The notes: a model not told the origin generated them from the letters alone. 5,397 bases of DNA from GWC2-37-8 sp964485555 (GCA_964485555.1 CAZAJN010000001.1:1-5397); one strand, 5' to 3'. Shown: positions 1 through 5,336, numbered from the stretch's first letter. Numbers and translations: made by a program.

Positions 1-25
1 AATTGTGGGAAAAATACATAAACCT

Positions 26-457
26 ATGAAATTAACATCTAAACTGATTGTGCTTGGAATTATAGAAAATGACAATGGGGAAATTCTGATTAGCCAGCGC
101 TTTGAAGAGGAACTTCCTGAGGTGCATTTGAAATGGGATTTGCCGGGAGGAAAGAATGAATTCGGAGAAAGCTTGGAAGAAACACTTAGGAGGGAAATTT
201 TTGAGGAGACTGGGTTGAATGCGGAAGTTCTGAATCTTTTGCCGAAAACAATTTCCAAAGTGTGGGAATATGCTGATCGCAGACAGCACACTGTCGTGCT
301 TTGCTATAGGTGTAAGCTTATTGATGGGCAGTTGCATTTGAACGATAGAAAAATTAATGATTTGAAATGGATAAGTAAGGAGGAATTGAATAGTTTTGAA
401 TTTTTGCCAAGTAGTAAGGAATTTATCAATAATTTTTTTGAAAATTATGGAAACTGA
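26..457 (+). CDS. Nudix hydrolase, MutT-like (143 aa)
   Basis: Nudix enzymes cleave nucleoside diphosphates linked to another group; this one is a small single-domain cytoplasmic protein of usual MutT-like size. Numbered from the ATG at 26, a complete Nudix box (G-x5-E-x7-R-E-U-x-E-E-x-G-U) covers residues 42-64, with the metal-binding REIFEE core at 56-61 and GL at 63-64. It follows a typical beta-strand opening and a WDLPGG turn. A GTG at 5 in the same frame would add seven residues, and the frame is open to the window edge, so the true start could lie upstream; I chose ATG 26 because the first strand (KLIVLGII) follows directly. No clear Shine-Dalgarno site is visible. The stop overlaps the next gene by 11 bases. 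The substrate (damaged dNTP, CTP-like nucleotide or nucleotide sugar) cannot be told from sequence. Confidence 0.9.
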   Translation: MKLTSKLIVLGIIENDNGEILISQRFEEELPEVHLKWDLPGGKNEFGESLEETLRREIFEETGLNAEVLNLLPKTISKVWEYADRRQHTVVLCYRCKLIDGQLHLNDRKINDLKWISKEELNSFEFLPSSKEFINNFFENYGN

Positions 458-1037
458 AAAACCAAAATCATCTCAACCGATTCCTGATCACGCGGAAAAA
501 GTCTTCGAAGGCAAAATGTTTGACGTGTATCAATGGAAGCAAGAAATGTACGATGGAAGCACAAAAATTTTCGAAAAGGCACAAAGGCCAGACACTACGG
601 ACGTGATCGCTTTTACTGAAGAAGGAAAAATTATTGTTCTTGATCAAGAGCAACCAGGCAAGGAAAGATTTTTTAGTTTGCCAGGCGGAAGAATTGAAGA
701 AGGTGAGGATCCTATGGATTCAGCAAGAAGAGAGCTGACAGAGGAAACCGGCTATGAATGCGGAGAAATCGAATTGTGGCATTCAAGTCAGCCTGTAGGA
801 AAACTTGAATGGGCGATGTACTTTTTCGTTGCAAGGAATTGTAAAAAAATTGCTCAGCAAAATCTTGATGGCGGTGAGAAAATAAAAGTCATGCTCGTTA
901 GTGTTGATGAATTTTTAGATATGATTTTTTCGCAAAAAATGAAGGCATCTGAAATAATTTTGAAAATACTTAAAGAAAATTTGCTGGTTCTTGATAAAGA
1001 GGAGACATATAATAAAGTCAGAAATCATTTCAAATAA
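447..1037 (+). CDS. Nudix hydrolase, ADP-ribose pyrophosphatase-like (196 aa)
   Basis: This is a second Nudix enzyme, from a different subfamily than the gene before it. The full Nudix box lies at residues 81-103 (GRIEEGE, then RELTEETGY). The N-terminal region, with VFEGKMFDVYQW and a strand ending in RPDTTDVIAF, resembles the dimerisation half of ADP-ribose/nucleotide-sugar pyrophosphatases (NudF-like). A proline at 116, 13 residues after the box, roughly matches the downstream proline typical of that group. Such enzymes split ADP-ribose or nucleotide sugars to AMP or NMP plus sugar phosphate. The ATG at 447 sits inside the end of the preceding gene (11-base overlap), so translation is probably coupled; the frame is open further upstream to 396 but without a better start. 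The C-terminal ~40 residues are Lys/Glu-rich and helical. The exact substrate is unproven. Confidence 0.9.
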   Translation: METEKPKSSQPIPDHAEKVFEGKMFDVYQWKQEMYDGSTKIFEKAQRPDTTDVIAFTEEGKIIVLDQEQPGKERFFSLPGGRIEEGEDPMDSARRELTEETGYECGEIELWHSSQPVGKLEWAMYFFVARNCKKIAQQNLDGGEKIKVMLVSVDEFLDMIFSQKMKASEIILKILKENLLVLDKEETYNKVRNHFK

Positions 1038-1044
1038 ACATTCT

Positions 1045-1617
1045 ATGTTTTTAGATATTGGGATTGGAATTTTGATGGCAATTTTAATAAGCACGGCTTT
1101 TGAGGTACAATTGACGTTGCTTCTAGTTAGTATTGGAATTTTATTTGCGCTAGGGCCGGATTTGGATTTTTTGTATATTTATTCACGAGAACATAACACA
1201 CGAGATGACTACAAGCATCGTGATATTATTCATTATCCACTTCTGTATTTGCCAATCGGCACTGGATTAATTTTCATTTTATTTGGAAATCTGTGGGCAA
1301 TATTATTTTTCTTTGCGTCACTTTTGCATTTCATCCATGATAGCATTGCTGTTGGGTGGGGGATAAAATGGCTATTTCCTTTTTCTCGAAAAAACATCGC
1401 TTTCTTTTATCTATATTCGAGTAAATTAAAGCAGGGCTTAAGGAAGTCAATTTTCGTTTTTGATGAAAAAAAATTACCAAAAATTGTTTCTATGCATGGC
1501 GATAAAGATTGGGTTAAAAACATTTATCACAAATGGCATCCGATTGCTATTGTTGAATTTTTGGTTTTTATAATTTCAGTGTTAATTCTTGTTATAGTGT
1601 TAAATAGTAACAGCTAA
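1045..1617 (+). CDS. Membrane protein, YdjM/DUF457-like putative metal-dependent hydrolase
   Basis: A small hydrophobic protein (190 aa from ATG 1045), probably in the cytoplasmic membrane. Hydrophobic stretches lie at about residues 3-36, 66-94 and 168-187. Conserved polar residues sit at their edges: GPDLD (37-41), HRD (58-60), H63, LLHFIHDS (93-100), then GWG (104-106) and LFPFS (110-114). This order (PD-x-D, HR, H, H-x2-HD, FPFS) is the pattern I know from YdjM/DUF457 membrane-bound metal-dependent hydrolases; their reaction is poorly defined, and some relatives are linked to lipid or phospholipid processing. The start is uncertain: a TTG at 991 gives 208 aa, and a strong GAGGAG at 999-1004 has no ATG, GTG or TTG at the right distance (see findings). 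It lies 7 bases after the Nudix gene and 18 before the glycosyltransferase. Confidence 0.75.
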   Translation: MFLDIGIGILMAILISTAFEVQLTLLLVSIGILFALGPDLDFLYIYSREHNTRDDYKHRDIIHYPLLYLPIGTGLIFILFGNLWAILFFFASLLHFIHDSIAVGWGIKWLFPFSRKNIAFFYLYSSKLKQGLRKSIFVFDEKKLPKIVSMHGDKDWVKNIYHKWHPIAIVEFLVFIISVLILVIVLNSNS

Positions 1618-1635
1618 TGATAGCTCAAAAATAAT

Positions 1636-2424
1636 ATGTTTGATATTGCAATACAGATTGTAAATTATAAAACTAAAAAATATTTATTAAAATGTCTAGA
1701 GGATGTTTTTAATGATCTGAAGGATTGCGACTTTAGTTTTGTGATTAATATTCTGGACAATAATTCAGGGGATGATTTGTCTGAATTGAAAAAAATATTT
1801 AACAATGATGACAAAATTAACATCTTTTATTCAGATAAGAATTTAGGTTTTGGCGGAGGTCATAATCTTTTGAGTACGAAAAGTGACGCAAGATATTTGC
1901 TACTTCTCAATCCCGATGTTGAAATTATTGAAAAGAATTCTATAGTCAGACTCTTTGAAAAGGCTGAAGAATTGAATGTTTCAGTTGTTGGTCCTAAGCT
2001 GGTTAATAAAAATGCAGAAGTTCAGGTTTGGGATCATGGCGAATTATTTCGACTGAGAGCCTGGATTGCAAACAATGCTGGCAGTGCTTTTTGGTATGAC
2101 CGTGATGATATTAGTGAAGTTGCTTGGGTATCCGGCGCTGTATTTTTAATAAAGAAAAATATTTTTGAAAAAGTCGGAAGATTTGATGAGAATTTCTTTT
2201 TGTATAAAGAGGAAGAAGATTTGTGCGTTTCAATAAGAAAATTAGGCGAAAAGGTGATATATGATCCAACAATAAGATTTATGCATATAAATTCGGTCGT
2301 GGCAAAAAAAGAAGTTCACATGCCTGCATCAGCTGAGTATTACAATAAAAAACATTATAAAAATTTGTTCAAACGCTCAATTCTTAATGCTATAAATTCA
2401 TTATTATGGAAAATAAAAAATTAA
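1636..2424 (+). CDS. Family 2 glycosyltransferase (WbbL/rhamnosyltransferase-like, 262 aa)
   Basis: This is a GT-A fold, inverting glycosyltransferase that transfers a sugar from a nucleotide sugar to a glycan or lipid-linked acceptor on the cytoplasmic side of the membrane. Visible GT2 marks in order are: IVNYKTKKYLLKCL near the start (8-21), LDNNSGDD (40-47), NLGFGGGHN (69-77), LLLNPDVE (89-96, with D94 in the metal-binding DXD-like position), VSGAVFLIKK (165-174), and FDENFFLYKEEEDL (183-196), whose acidic ED pair supplies the likely catalytic base. RLGEKVIYDP-type and FMHI segments (202-218) complete the domain. GFGGGHN and NPDVE are typical of the WbbL/RfbF rhamnosyltransferase branch, but donor and acceptor cannot be assigned. 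There is no transmembrane anchor. The C-terminus is basic and could lie on the membrane surface. The end overlaps the glycosidase gene by 19 bases. No Shine-Dalgarno site is evident at ATG 1636. Confidence 0.92.
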   Translation: MFDIAIQIVNYKTKKYLLKCLEDVFNDLKDCDFSFVINILDNNSGDDLSELKKIFNNDDKINIFYSDKNLGFGGGHNLLSTKSDARYLLLLNPDVEIIEKNSIVRLFEKAEELNVSVVGPKLVNKNAEVQVWDHGELFRLRAWIANNAGSAFWYDRDDISEVAWVSGAVFLIKKNIFEKVGRFDENFFLYKEEEDLCVSIRKLGEKVIYDPTIRFMHINSVVAKKEVHMPASAEYYNKKHYKNLFKRSILNAINSLLWKIKN

Positions 2425-3647
2425 AATTCCCAGAGGGTTTTTTGTGGGGAGCTGCAACTTCAGCATATCAAGTAGAAGGGGGCATGCATAATGATTGGAC
2501 GGAGTGGGAAAAATTAAATGCAGATCGCTGGGCAAAGCAGGCTGGAAAAAGATTTAATGTATGGCAACAAGAAAAGTTTCCTGAAATGTTTGAGAAAGAG
2601 AATTATATTTCAGGCAAAGCTTGCGATCATTATAATAAATATGAGCAGGATTTTGATTTAGCAAAAGAGGGTGGTCATAATGCACATCGTTTTTCAATTG
2701 AATGGTCTCGTATAGAACCTAAAGAGGGAAAGTTTGATGAAAAAGAGATCGAGCATTACAAAAATGTCGTAAGTGCTTTGCGCAAAAGGGGTATCGAGCC
2801 ATTCATAACATTGTTTCATTGGACCAATCCTGTTTGGATTCAAGAAAAAGGAGGTTGGGCAAATAAGGAAGTAGTTGAATATTTCACAAGGTATGTGGAA
2901 AAAATTACAAGTGCGTTAGGTAATGATGTTAAATGCTGGGTTGTGATCAATGAGCCAAACATTTTCACTATGTTTAGTTACATTAAAGGTACTCAGCCTT
3001 TTGGTATTAAAAATATTATAAAAGGAGTGAATGTTTTTGTTAACTTGGCGAGAGCTCATAAAAAAGCCTATGCAGTTATTCATAACAATAATCAAAATGC
3101 TAAGGTTGGTTCCACTGTAAGCCTCTTTTATTTTTCAACAGAAAATTTTATTGTTAAAAAATTTGCTTCTTTCGGGGCATATTTTTGGAATCATTTATTT
3201 TTGAAAATGGTTGCAAAGAGTAGTGATTTTATAGGTTGCAACTATTATACTATTTTTAAACTAAAGCAGGATGAAAATCAATTGCAAGTGAGTGATTTGA
3301 ACTGGTCTATTTTCCCAGAAGGGATTTATCTTACACTTCAGAAATTGAAGCAATATAACCTGCCAATTTATATTACGGAGAATGGAATTGCAGATAGTGA
3401 TGATGGAAAAAGGACAGATTTCATAAAAGAGCATTTGAAATATATTCACAAGGCGATAAATGAAGGAATTGATGTGCGGGGATATCTACATTGGTCTTTT
3501 ATGGATAATTTTGAAATGCCAGAGCTTCGTGGTTTTTGGCCACGATTTGGTCTTATTGAGATTGATTACAAAACTCAGGAAAGAAAACCGCGTAAGAGTT
3601 TTTATGCGTATGCGAGGATTTGCAAAGAAAACGCAGTAGAAATTTAA
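2406..3647 (+). CDS. Glycoside hydrolase family 1 (beta-glucosidase/beta-glycosidase-like, 413 aa)
   Basis: This is a retaining beta-glycosidase of the (beta/alpha)8 barrel type, removing terminal beta-linked glucose, galactose or related sugars. The N-terminal FPEGFLWGAATSAYQVEGG signature (8-26) confirms the start at 2406. The acid/base E183 lies in INEP (181-184) and the nucleophile E325 in ITENG (323-327). Other subsite -1 residues are Q22, H138-W139, N182, N279/Y281 of NYY, W363 in HWSFMDNF (362-369) and E370. No signal peptide is seen, so it should be cytoplasmic. It is shorter than the usual 440-480 residues, mainly because about 30 residues are missing between the acid/base and the NYY motif. 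It also has Met371 where the family normally has Trp after that Glu. The gene overlaps the glycosyltransferase by 19 bases and is the last of the operon before the terminator. The true substrate is unknown. Confidence 0.95.
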   Translation: MENKKLKFPEGFLWGAATSAYQVEGGMHNDWTEWEKLNADRWAKQAGKRFNVWQQEKFPEMFEKENYISGKACDHYNKYEQDFDLAKEGGHNAHRFSIEWSRIEPKEGKFDEKEIEHYKNVVSALRKRGIEPFITLFHWTNPVWIQEKGGWANKEVVEYFTRYVEKITSALGNDVKCWVVINEPNIFTMFSYIKGTQPFGIKNIIKGVNVFVNLARAHKKAYAVIHNNNQNAKVGSTVSLFYFSTENFIVKKFASFGAYFWNHLFLKMVAKSSDFIGCNYYTIFKLKQDENQLQVSDLNWSIFPEGIYLTLQKLKQYNLPIYITENGIADSDDGKRTDFIKEHLKYIHKAINEGIDVRGYLHWSFMDNFEMPELRGFWPRFGLIEIDYKTQERKPRKSFYAYARICKENAVEI

Positions 3648-3676
3648 TTACGTAATTTTCGCCAGCTAGCGTAATT
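3646..3676. repeat. 12-base palindrome and CGTAATT direct repeat
   Basis: Right at the stop codon of the glycosidase gene lies the perfect palindrome AATTACGTAATT (3646-3657). CGTAATT recurs at 3670-3676, so AATTACG (3646-3652) can also pair with it across a 17-base loop. It may be a weak RNA hairpin in front of the main terminator; no function can be assigned. Confidence 0.35.
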
Positions 3677-3696
3677 CTTGTTTGAGAAAAAAGTAA

Positions 3697-3720
3697 CCCG
3701 CCGAATTTCGGCGGGGTTTT
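3697..3720. terminator. Bidirectional rho-independent terminator
   Basis: The arms CCCGCCG (3697-3703) and CGGCGGG (3709-3715) form a GC-rich stem with an AATTT loop, and two further A-T pairs are possible inside. On the + strand GTTTT follows; on the minus strand the stem runs into TTACTTTTTT (3687-3696). It sits 49 bases after the glycosidase stop and 10 bases after the stop of the convergent minus-strand gene, so it should end both transcripts. Confidence 0.88.
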
Positions 3721-3724
3721 GCGT

Positions 3725-4036
3725 CTAATCATTTTTTCGTATGGTTAGTCGCATGACTGATTTTTCATCTATTGGTTTTTCGGGAGTCAATTTTGTGATG
3801 TTGCCTAGCATGATCTTTTCTATAACTTCATCTGCCTGGTTCCTGATTATCAGTTGTCTACTTCCCATTGTGTATGATAATGGTTTTCCCCTGGCCATTT
3901 TTTTTGGCCAAGTCAATCCATGATGCTCAATGACTAGCAAACATTCCTCGTTTGCTAGTCTCCTTAGAATAACTTTCCTTGTTTGGTTGCCAGGTGAAGA
4001 TTGATTGAATGATTTTGCAAGCAGTTTTTGTTCCAT
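3725..4036 (-). CDS. Hypothetical protein, 103 aa
   Basis: I do not recognise this protein. It is a small, basic, soluble-looking protein with no membrane segment or signal peptide. The predicted pattern is a polar N-terminus (1-20), a strand-rich middle (ILRRLANEECLLVIEHHG, 23-40), a lysine/proline turn (LTWPKKMARGKP, 41-52), then QLIIRNQADEVIEKIMLGNI (61-80) and a basic tail. The HHG-TW and GSRQLIIRN parts are the most distinctive. The ATG at 4036 follows a G-rich stretch on the minus strand (GGGGGGGTGTCATC, seven G at 4050-4044) that can serve as a Shine-Dalgarno site. The reverse frame over this region is poor, the gene ends precisely at the shared terminator, and the start faces a promoter region, all of which support a real gene. 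It also contains an A8 run (CCAAAAAAAATGG) in frame. Confidence 0.7.
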   Translation of the reverse strand: MEQKLLAKSFNQSSPGNQTRKVILRRLANEECLLVIEHHGLTWPKKMARGKPLSYTMGSRQLIIRNQADEVIEKIMLGNITKLTPEKPIDEKSVMRLTIRKND

Positions 4037-4067
4037 GATGACACCCCCCCTTGATTTTAAAGACCTA

Positions 4068-4096
4068 TTGATATTACTGACATATTGCGCTAGTAT
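4068..4096 (+). promoter_or_regulatory. Predicted sigma70-type promoter for the TIM-barrel gene
   Basis: TTGATA (4068-4073, five of six consensus bases) and TAGTAT (4091-4096, four of six) are separated by exactly 17 bases. Transcription would start near 4103 and leave a leader of about 24 bases before the ATG at 4127. It overlaps the TATTGC repeats, so it is likely controlled. Confidence 0.5.
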
Positions 4097-4116
4097 TGCA
4101 GTGAAATAAGCAATAT
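4082..4116. promoter_or_regulatory. Possible operator: TATTGC half-sites
   Basis: TATTGC occurs at 4083-4088 and 4094-4099, 11 bases apart (one helical turn), and its inverse GCAATA at 4110-4115. The outer pair forms a longer inverted repeat, ATATTGC (4082-4088) with GCAATAT (4110-4116). The sites straddle the -10 box and start point of the predicted promoter, as expected for a repressor site. The regulator is not identified. Confidence 0.3.
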
Positions 4117-4126
4117 TTATTGAAGT

Positions 4127-4828
4127 ATGATTTTAGGGTTTTCTACAGGATGTTTATATGAGACGCACGACCGGCTTTCGCCGGAGACTTTTGATGTGTT
4201 TCGAAAAATTGGAGCAAATGCCATTGAAATCATGGTTTATGACATGGATGAAGCTCCCAGGCTTTTGCAATTGGATCAGAAAGATTTTGCCGGCTTCAGA
4301 TATGTCTCGATTCATGCACCATCATTTGATCGCTTTGACACTAACAGCATGATCAAGTTCAGACTGACTCTGGATATTTTCGAGGAGTTTTGTGCTAAGG
4401 TGAGAGTTAACGCGATTGTTTTTCATCCCGATCAAATAGGTGAATGGGCTATTTTTGAGAATTACACTTTTCCAGTCTTAATCGAGAATATGGACTGGCG
4501 CAAGGATATTGGGAAATATGTCGAAAGCATGCAGGAAATTTTTGAAAAAGCGGATGCTCCCATGGTTTTGGATTTGAACCATTGTTTCACCAATGATCCA
4601 ACCATGCATCTGGCTGAAGATATGGTCAAGCATTTCAAGGATAGGATATATGAAATTCACCTGAGTGGATTTGAGAAATTTCATGAACCACTTTTCCAAA
4701 CCGGACAGGTTGAGATTTTGGCAGCAATTCCTGACAAAAATATGCCTGTAATCATTGAAAGTGTGTGCGCAACATTGGAGGATGCAAAGAAAGAGTTTGA
4801 ATATGTGCGAGCGTTTTTGAATTCATGA
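4127..4828 (+). CDS. TIM-barrel sugar phosphate isomerase/epimerase-like protein (AP endonuclease family 2 superfamily, 233 aa)
   Basis: The protein has the alternating strand-helix layout of a (beta/alpha)8 barrel and the metal-binding ends of strands typical of the xylose isomerase-like/AP endonuclease 2 superfamily: MILGFSTGC (1-9), AIEIMVYD (32-39), YVSIHAP (59-65, H63), AIVFHPD (96-102, H100), VLIENMD (117-123, E120), MVLDLNH (146-152, D149 and H152), IYEIHLSG (174-181, H178) and PVIIES (207-212, E211). These His, Glu and Asp residues would hold one to three divalent metals. Members act as sugar isomerases, epimerases or DNA-repair endonucleases. At 233 aa it is shorter than endonuclease IV (about 280), so a sugar enzyme or uncharacterised relative is likelier. 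It stands alone downstream of its own promoter, with a weak GAAG site before ATG 4127, diverging from the unknown 103-aa gene. Confidence 0.82.
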   Translation: MILGFSTGCLYETHDRLSPETFDVFRKIGANAIEIMVYDMDEAPRLLQLDQKDFAGFRYVSIHAPSFDRFDTNSMIKFRLTLDIFEEFCAKVRVNAIVFHPDQIGEWAIFENYTFPVLIENMDWRKDIGKYVESMQEIFEKADAPMVLDLNHCFTNDPTMHLAEDMVKHFKDRIYEIHLSGFEKFHEPLFQTGQVEILAAIPDKNMPVIIESVCATLEDAKKEFEYVRAFLNS

Positions 4829-4829
4829 G

Positions 4830-4882
4830 AAAATAGGCTTGGATAACTTGCAATTTTCAAGCAATCGAGATAGACTATTTTT
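4830..4882 (+). terminator. Weak terminator-like structure after the TIM-barrel gene
   Basis: AAAATAGGCTTG (4830-4841) can pair in two blocks, GCTTG with CAAGC (4858-4862) and AAAATAG with CTATTTT (4875-4881), and the second arm ends in a T run. The stem is AT-rich with a large internal loop, so it is a poor terminator, but it is the only candidate directly behind the stop at 4828. Confidence 0.25.
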
Positions 4883-4888
4883 ATCGTC

Positions 4889-5159
4889 ATGGTGAGAAAA
4901 GGGGCTGTTTTAAGGCAAAAAAATGAGGTTAAGAAAATTCTTTCATATTTTGAGCCAAAACACTTGACAAGTTATTTTTACCTTGCTAAACTGTTTAAGC
5001 AATGAGGAAAAACTGGATGTTAAATTCGTAAGAAACATCAACGCAAAAACGAAATATTTGAAAATTCGGGTGATGGAAAAAATACATCCCGATACATATC
5101 GAAATGATGTGTGTGAGGATGTGTTTTTTATACTCTCGGGGTTTAGTCCCGAAAAGTAA
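4889..5159 (+). pseudogene. Possible small frameshifted gene before the rRNA leader
   Basis: Two short reading frames adjoin here. The first runs from ATG 4889 to TGA 5003-5005 (38 aa; starts MVRKGAVLRQKNEVKKIL). The next frame (+1) is open from 4968 to TAA 5157-5159, and continues with NEEKLDVKFVRN and ends ILSGFSPEK. Joined near 4998-5003 they would give about 90 residues, rich in Lys, Glu, Ile and Val like the neighbouring proteins. I recognise no family. No good Shine-Dalgarno site precedes 4889, and a strong promoter-like element (4964-4992) lies inside the first frame, so this may be chance. The only canonical starts in the second frame downstream of that promoter are GTG 5070 and ATG 5073, giving 28-29 aa. 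Alternatives are a single-base sequencing error, a decayed gene, or plain rRNA leader. Confidence 0.22.
4964..4992 (+). promoter_or_regulatory. Strong sigma70-type promoter, candidate rRNA operon promoter
   Basis: A perfect -35 box TTGACA (4964-4969), a 17-base spacer, and TAAACT (4987-4992) preceded by TG one base earlier (4984-4985), an extended -10. Transcription would start near 4999. It is the best promoter in the window and points to the 16S gene about 340 bases on, so it could drive the rRNA operon with a long leader, or a short transcript from 5000 on. Confidence 0.55.
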
Positions 5160-5165
5160 AAAATG

Positions 5166-5177
5166 TGAACTTTAAAA
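5166..5177 (+). promoter_or_regulatory. boxA-like antitermination element
   Basis: TGAACTTTAAAA matches nine of twelve positions of the Escherichia coli rrn boxA TGCTCTTTAACA. In rRNA leaders boxA RNA binds NusB-NusE (ribosomal protein S10) to prevent early termination. Its place about 170 bases before the 16S gene and ahead of the hairpins fits. The site also folds as AACTT-TAAA-AAGTT (5168-5181), and AT-rich DNA makes chance matches likely. Confidence 0.33.
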
Positions 5178-5192
5178 AGTTGTAATAATAGT

Positions 5193-5218
5193 ACTAATCG
5201 CAATTTGTTGCGGTTAGT
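5193..5218 (+). other. rRNA leader hairpin 1
   Basis: ACTAATCGCAA (5193-5203) pairs with TTGCGGTTAGT (5208-5218) over 11 base pairs including one G-U pair, around a TTTG loop. The G-U pair favours the + strand RNA as the folded form. No T run follows, so it is not a usual terminator; a role in leader folding or RNase processing is inferred. Confidence 0.6.
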
Positions 5219-5223
5219 CCTTC

Positions 5224-5245
5224 GAATCAATAGCAATATTGATTC
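5224..5245 (+). other. rRNA leader hairpin 2 with GCAA tetraloop
   Basis: GAATCAATA (5224-5232) and TATTGATTC (5237-5245) form a perfect 9-pair stem capped by GCAA, a GNRA tetraloop. It begins only five bases after hairpin 1. The following sequence is T-rich but has no clear T tract. A GNRA cap suggests a structural or protein-binding RNA element. Confidence 0.6.
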
Positions 5246-5271
5246 ACTGGTTGTTTGTTTGAGCTTATACG
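5243..5271 (+). promoter_or_regulatory. Weak second promoter candidate near the 16S gene
   Basis: TTCACT (5243-5248) and TATACG (5266-5271) are 17 bases apart and each matches four of six consensus bases. A start near 5278 would place hairpins 3 and 4 alone in the leader. It is far weaker than the promoter at 4964-4992 and overlaps hairpin 2. Confidence 0.18.
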
Positions 5272-5275
5272 TTTT

Positions 5276-5300
5276 GTGTTTTTCCGTTAAATAAAAACAC
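5276..5300 (+). other. rRNA leader hairpin 3
   Basis: GTGTTTTT (5276-5283) and AAAAACAC (5293-5300) pair perfectly over eight base pairs around a nine-base loop (CCGTTAAAT). It is AU-rich and weaker than its neighbours, but lies in line with them just ahead of the 16S gene. Confidence 0.45.
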
Positions 5301-5305
5301 TACCT

Positions 5306-5334
5306 GATTTGCAAAAGTTCGCTTTTGTAAAATC
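5306..5334 (+). other. rRNA leader hairpin 4 with TTCG tetraloop
   Basis: CAAAAG (5312-5317) and CTTTTG (5322-5327) enclose TTCG (5318-5321), a UUCG tetraloop. The stem extends through a G-U pair (5311/5328) and TTT/AAA, then past a one-base bulge to GA/TC, up to 5334. It ends within about five bases of the expected mature 16S 5' end, so it may guide 5' processing or early folding. Confidence 0.6.
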
Positions 5335-5336
5335 TA

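Noticed and set aside
32..337. 101-residue minus-strand ORF
   Set aside because: It lies wholly opposite the first Nudix gene, whose motif is complete; a shadow frame.
1636..3647. A new defence or toxin-antitoxin system
   Set aside because: The genes are recognisable metabolic families; no nuclease, toxin or sensor domain is visible next to the unknown 103-residue gene.
3741..3923. 60-residue + strand ORF between the terminator and the TIM-barrel gene
   Set aside because: It opposes the better supported minus-strand gene, begins just after a terminator and has no promoter or binding site.
4158..4352. 64-residue + strand ORF inside the TIM-barrel gene
   Set aside because: It is out of frame with the motif-supported protein and its composition (Trp, Arg, Met-rich) is unlike the neighbours.
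455..4828. TGA reassigned to glycine (Gracilibacteria/SR1 code)
   Set aside because: TGA ends two well supported genes at natural positions (457 and 4828), and none of the motif-supported proteins contains an internal TGA.
4943..5236. 97-residue minus-strand ORF
   Set aside because: It runs through the rRNA leader hairpins, is rich in Ser, Phe and Leu as expected from the complement of Lys/Glu-rich sequence, and has no visible binding site or family motif.
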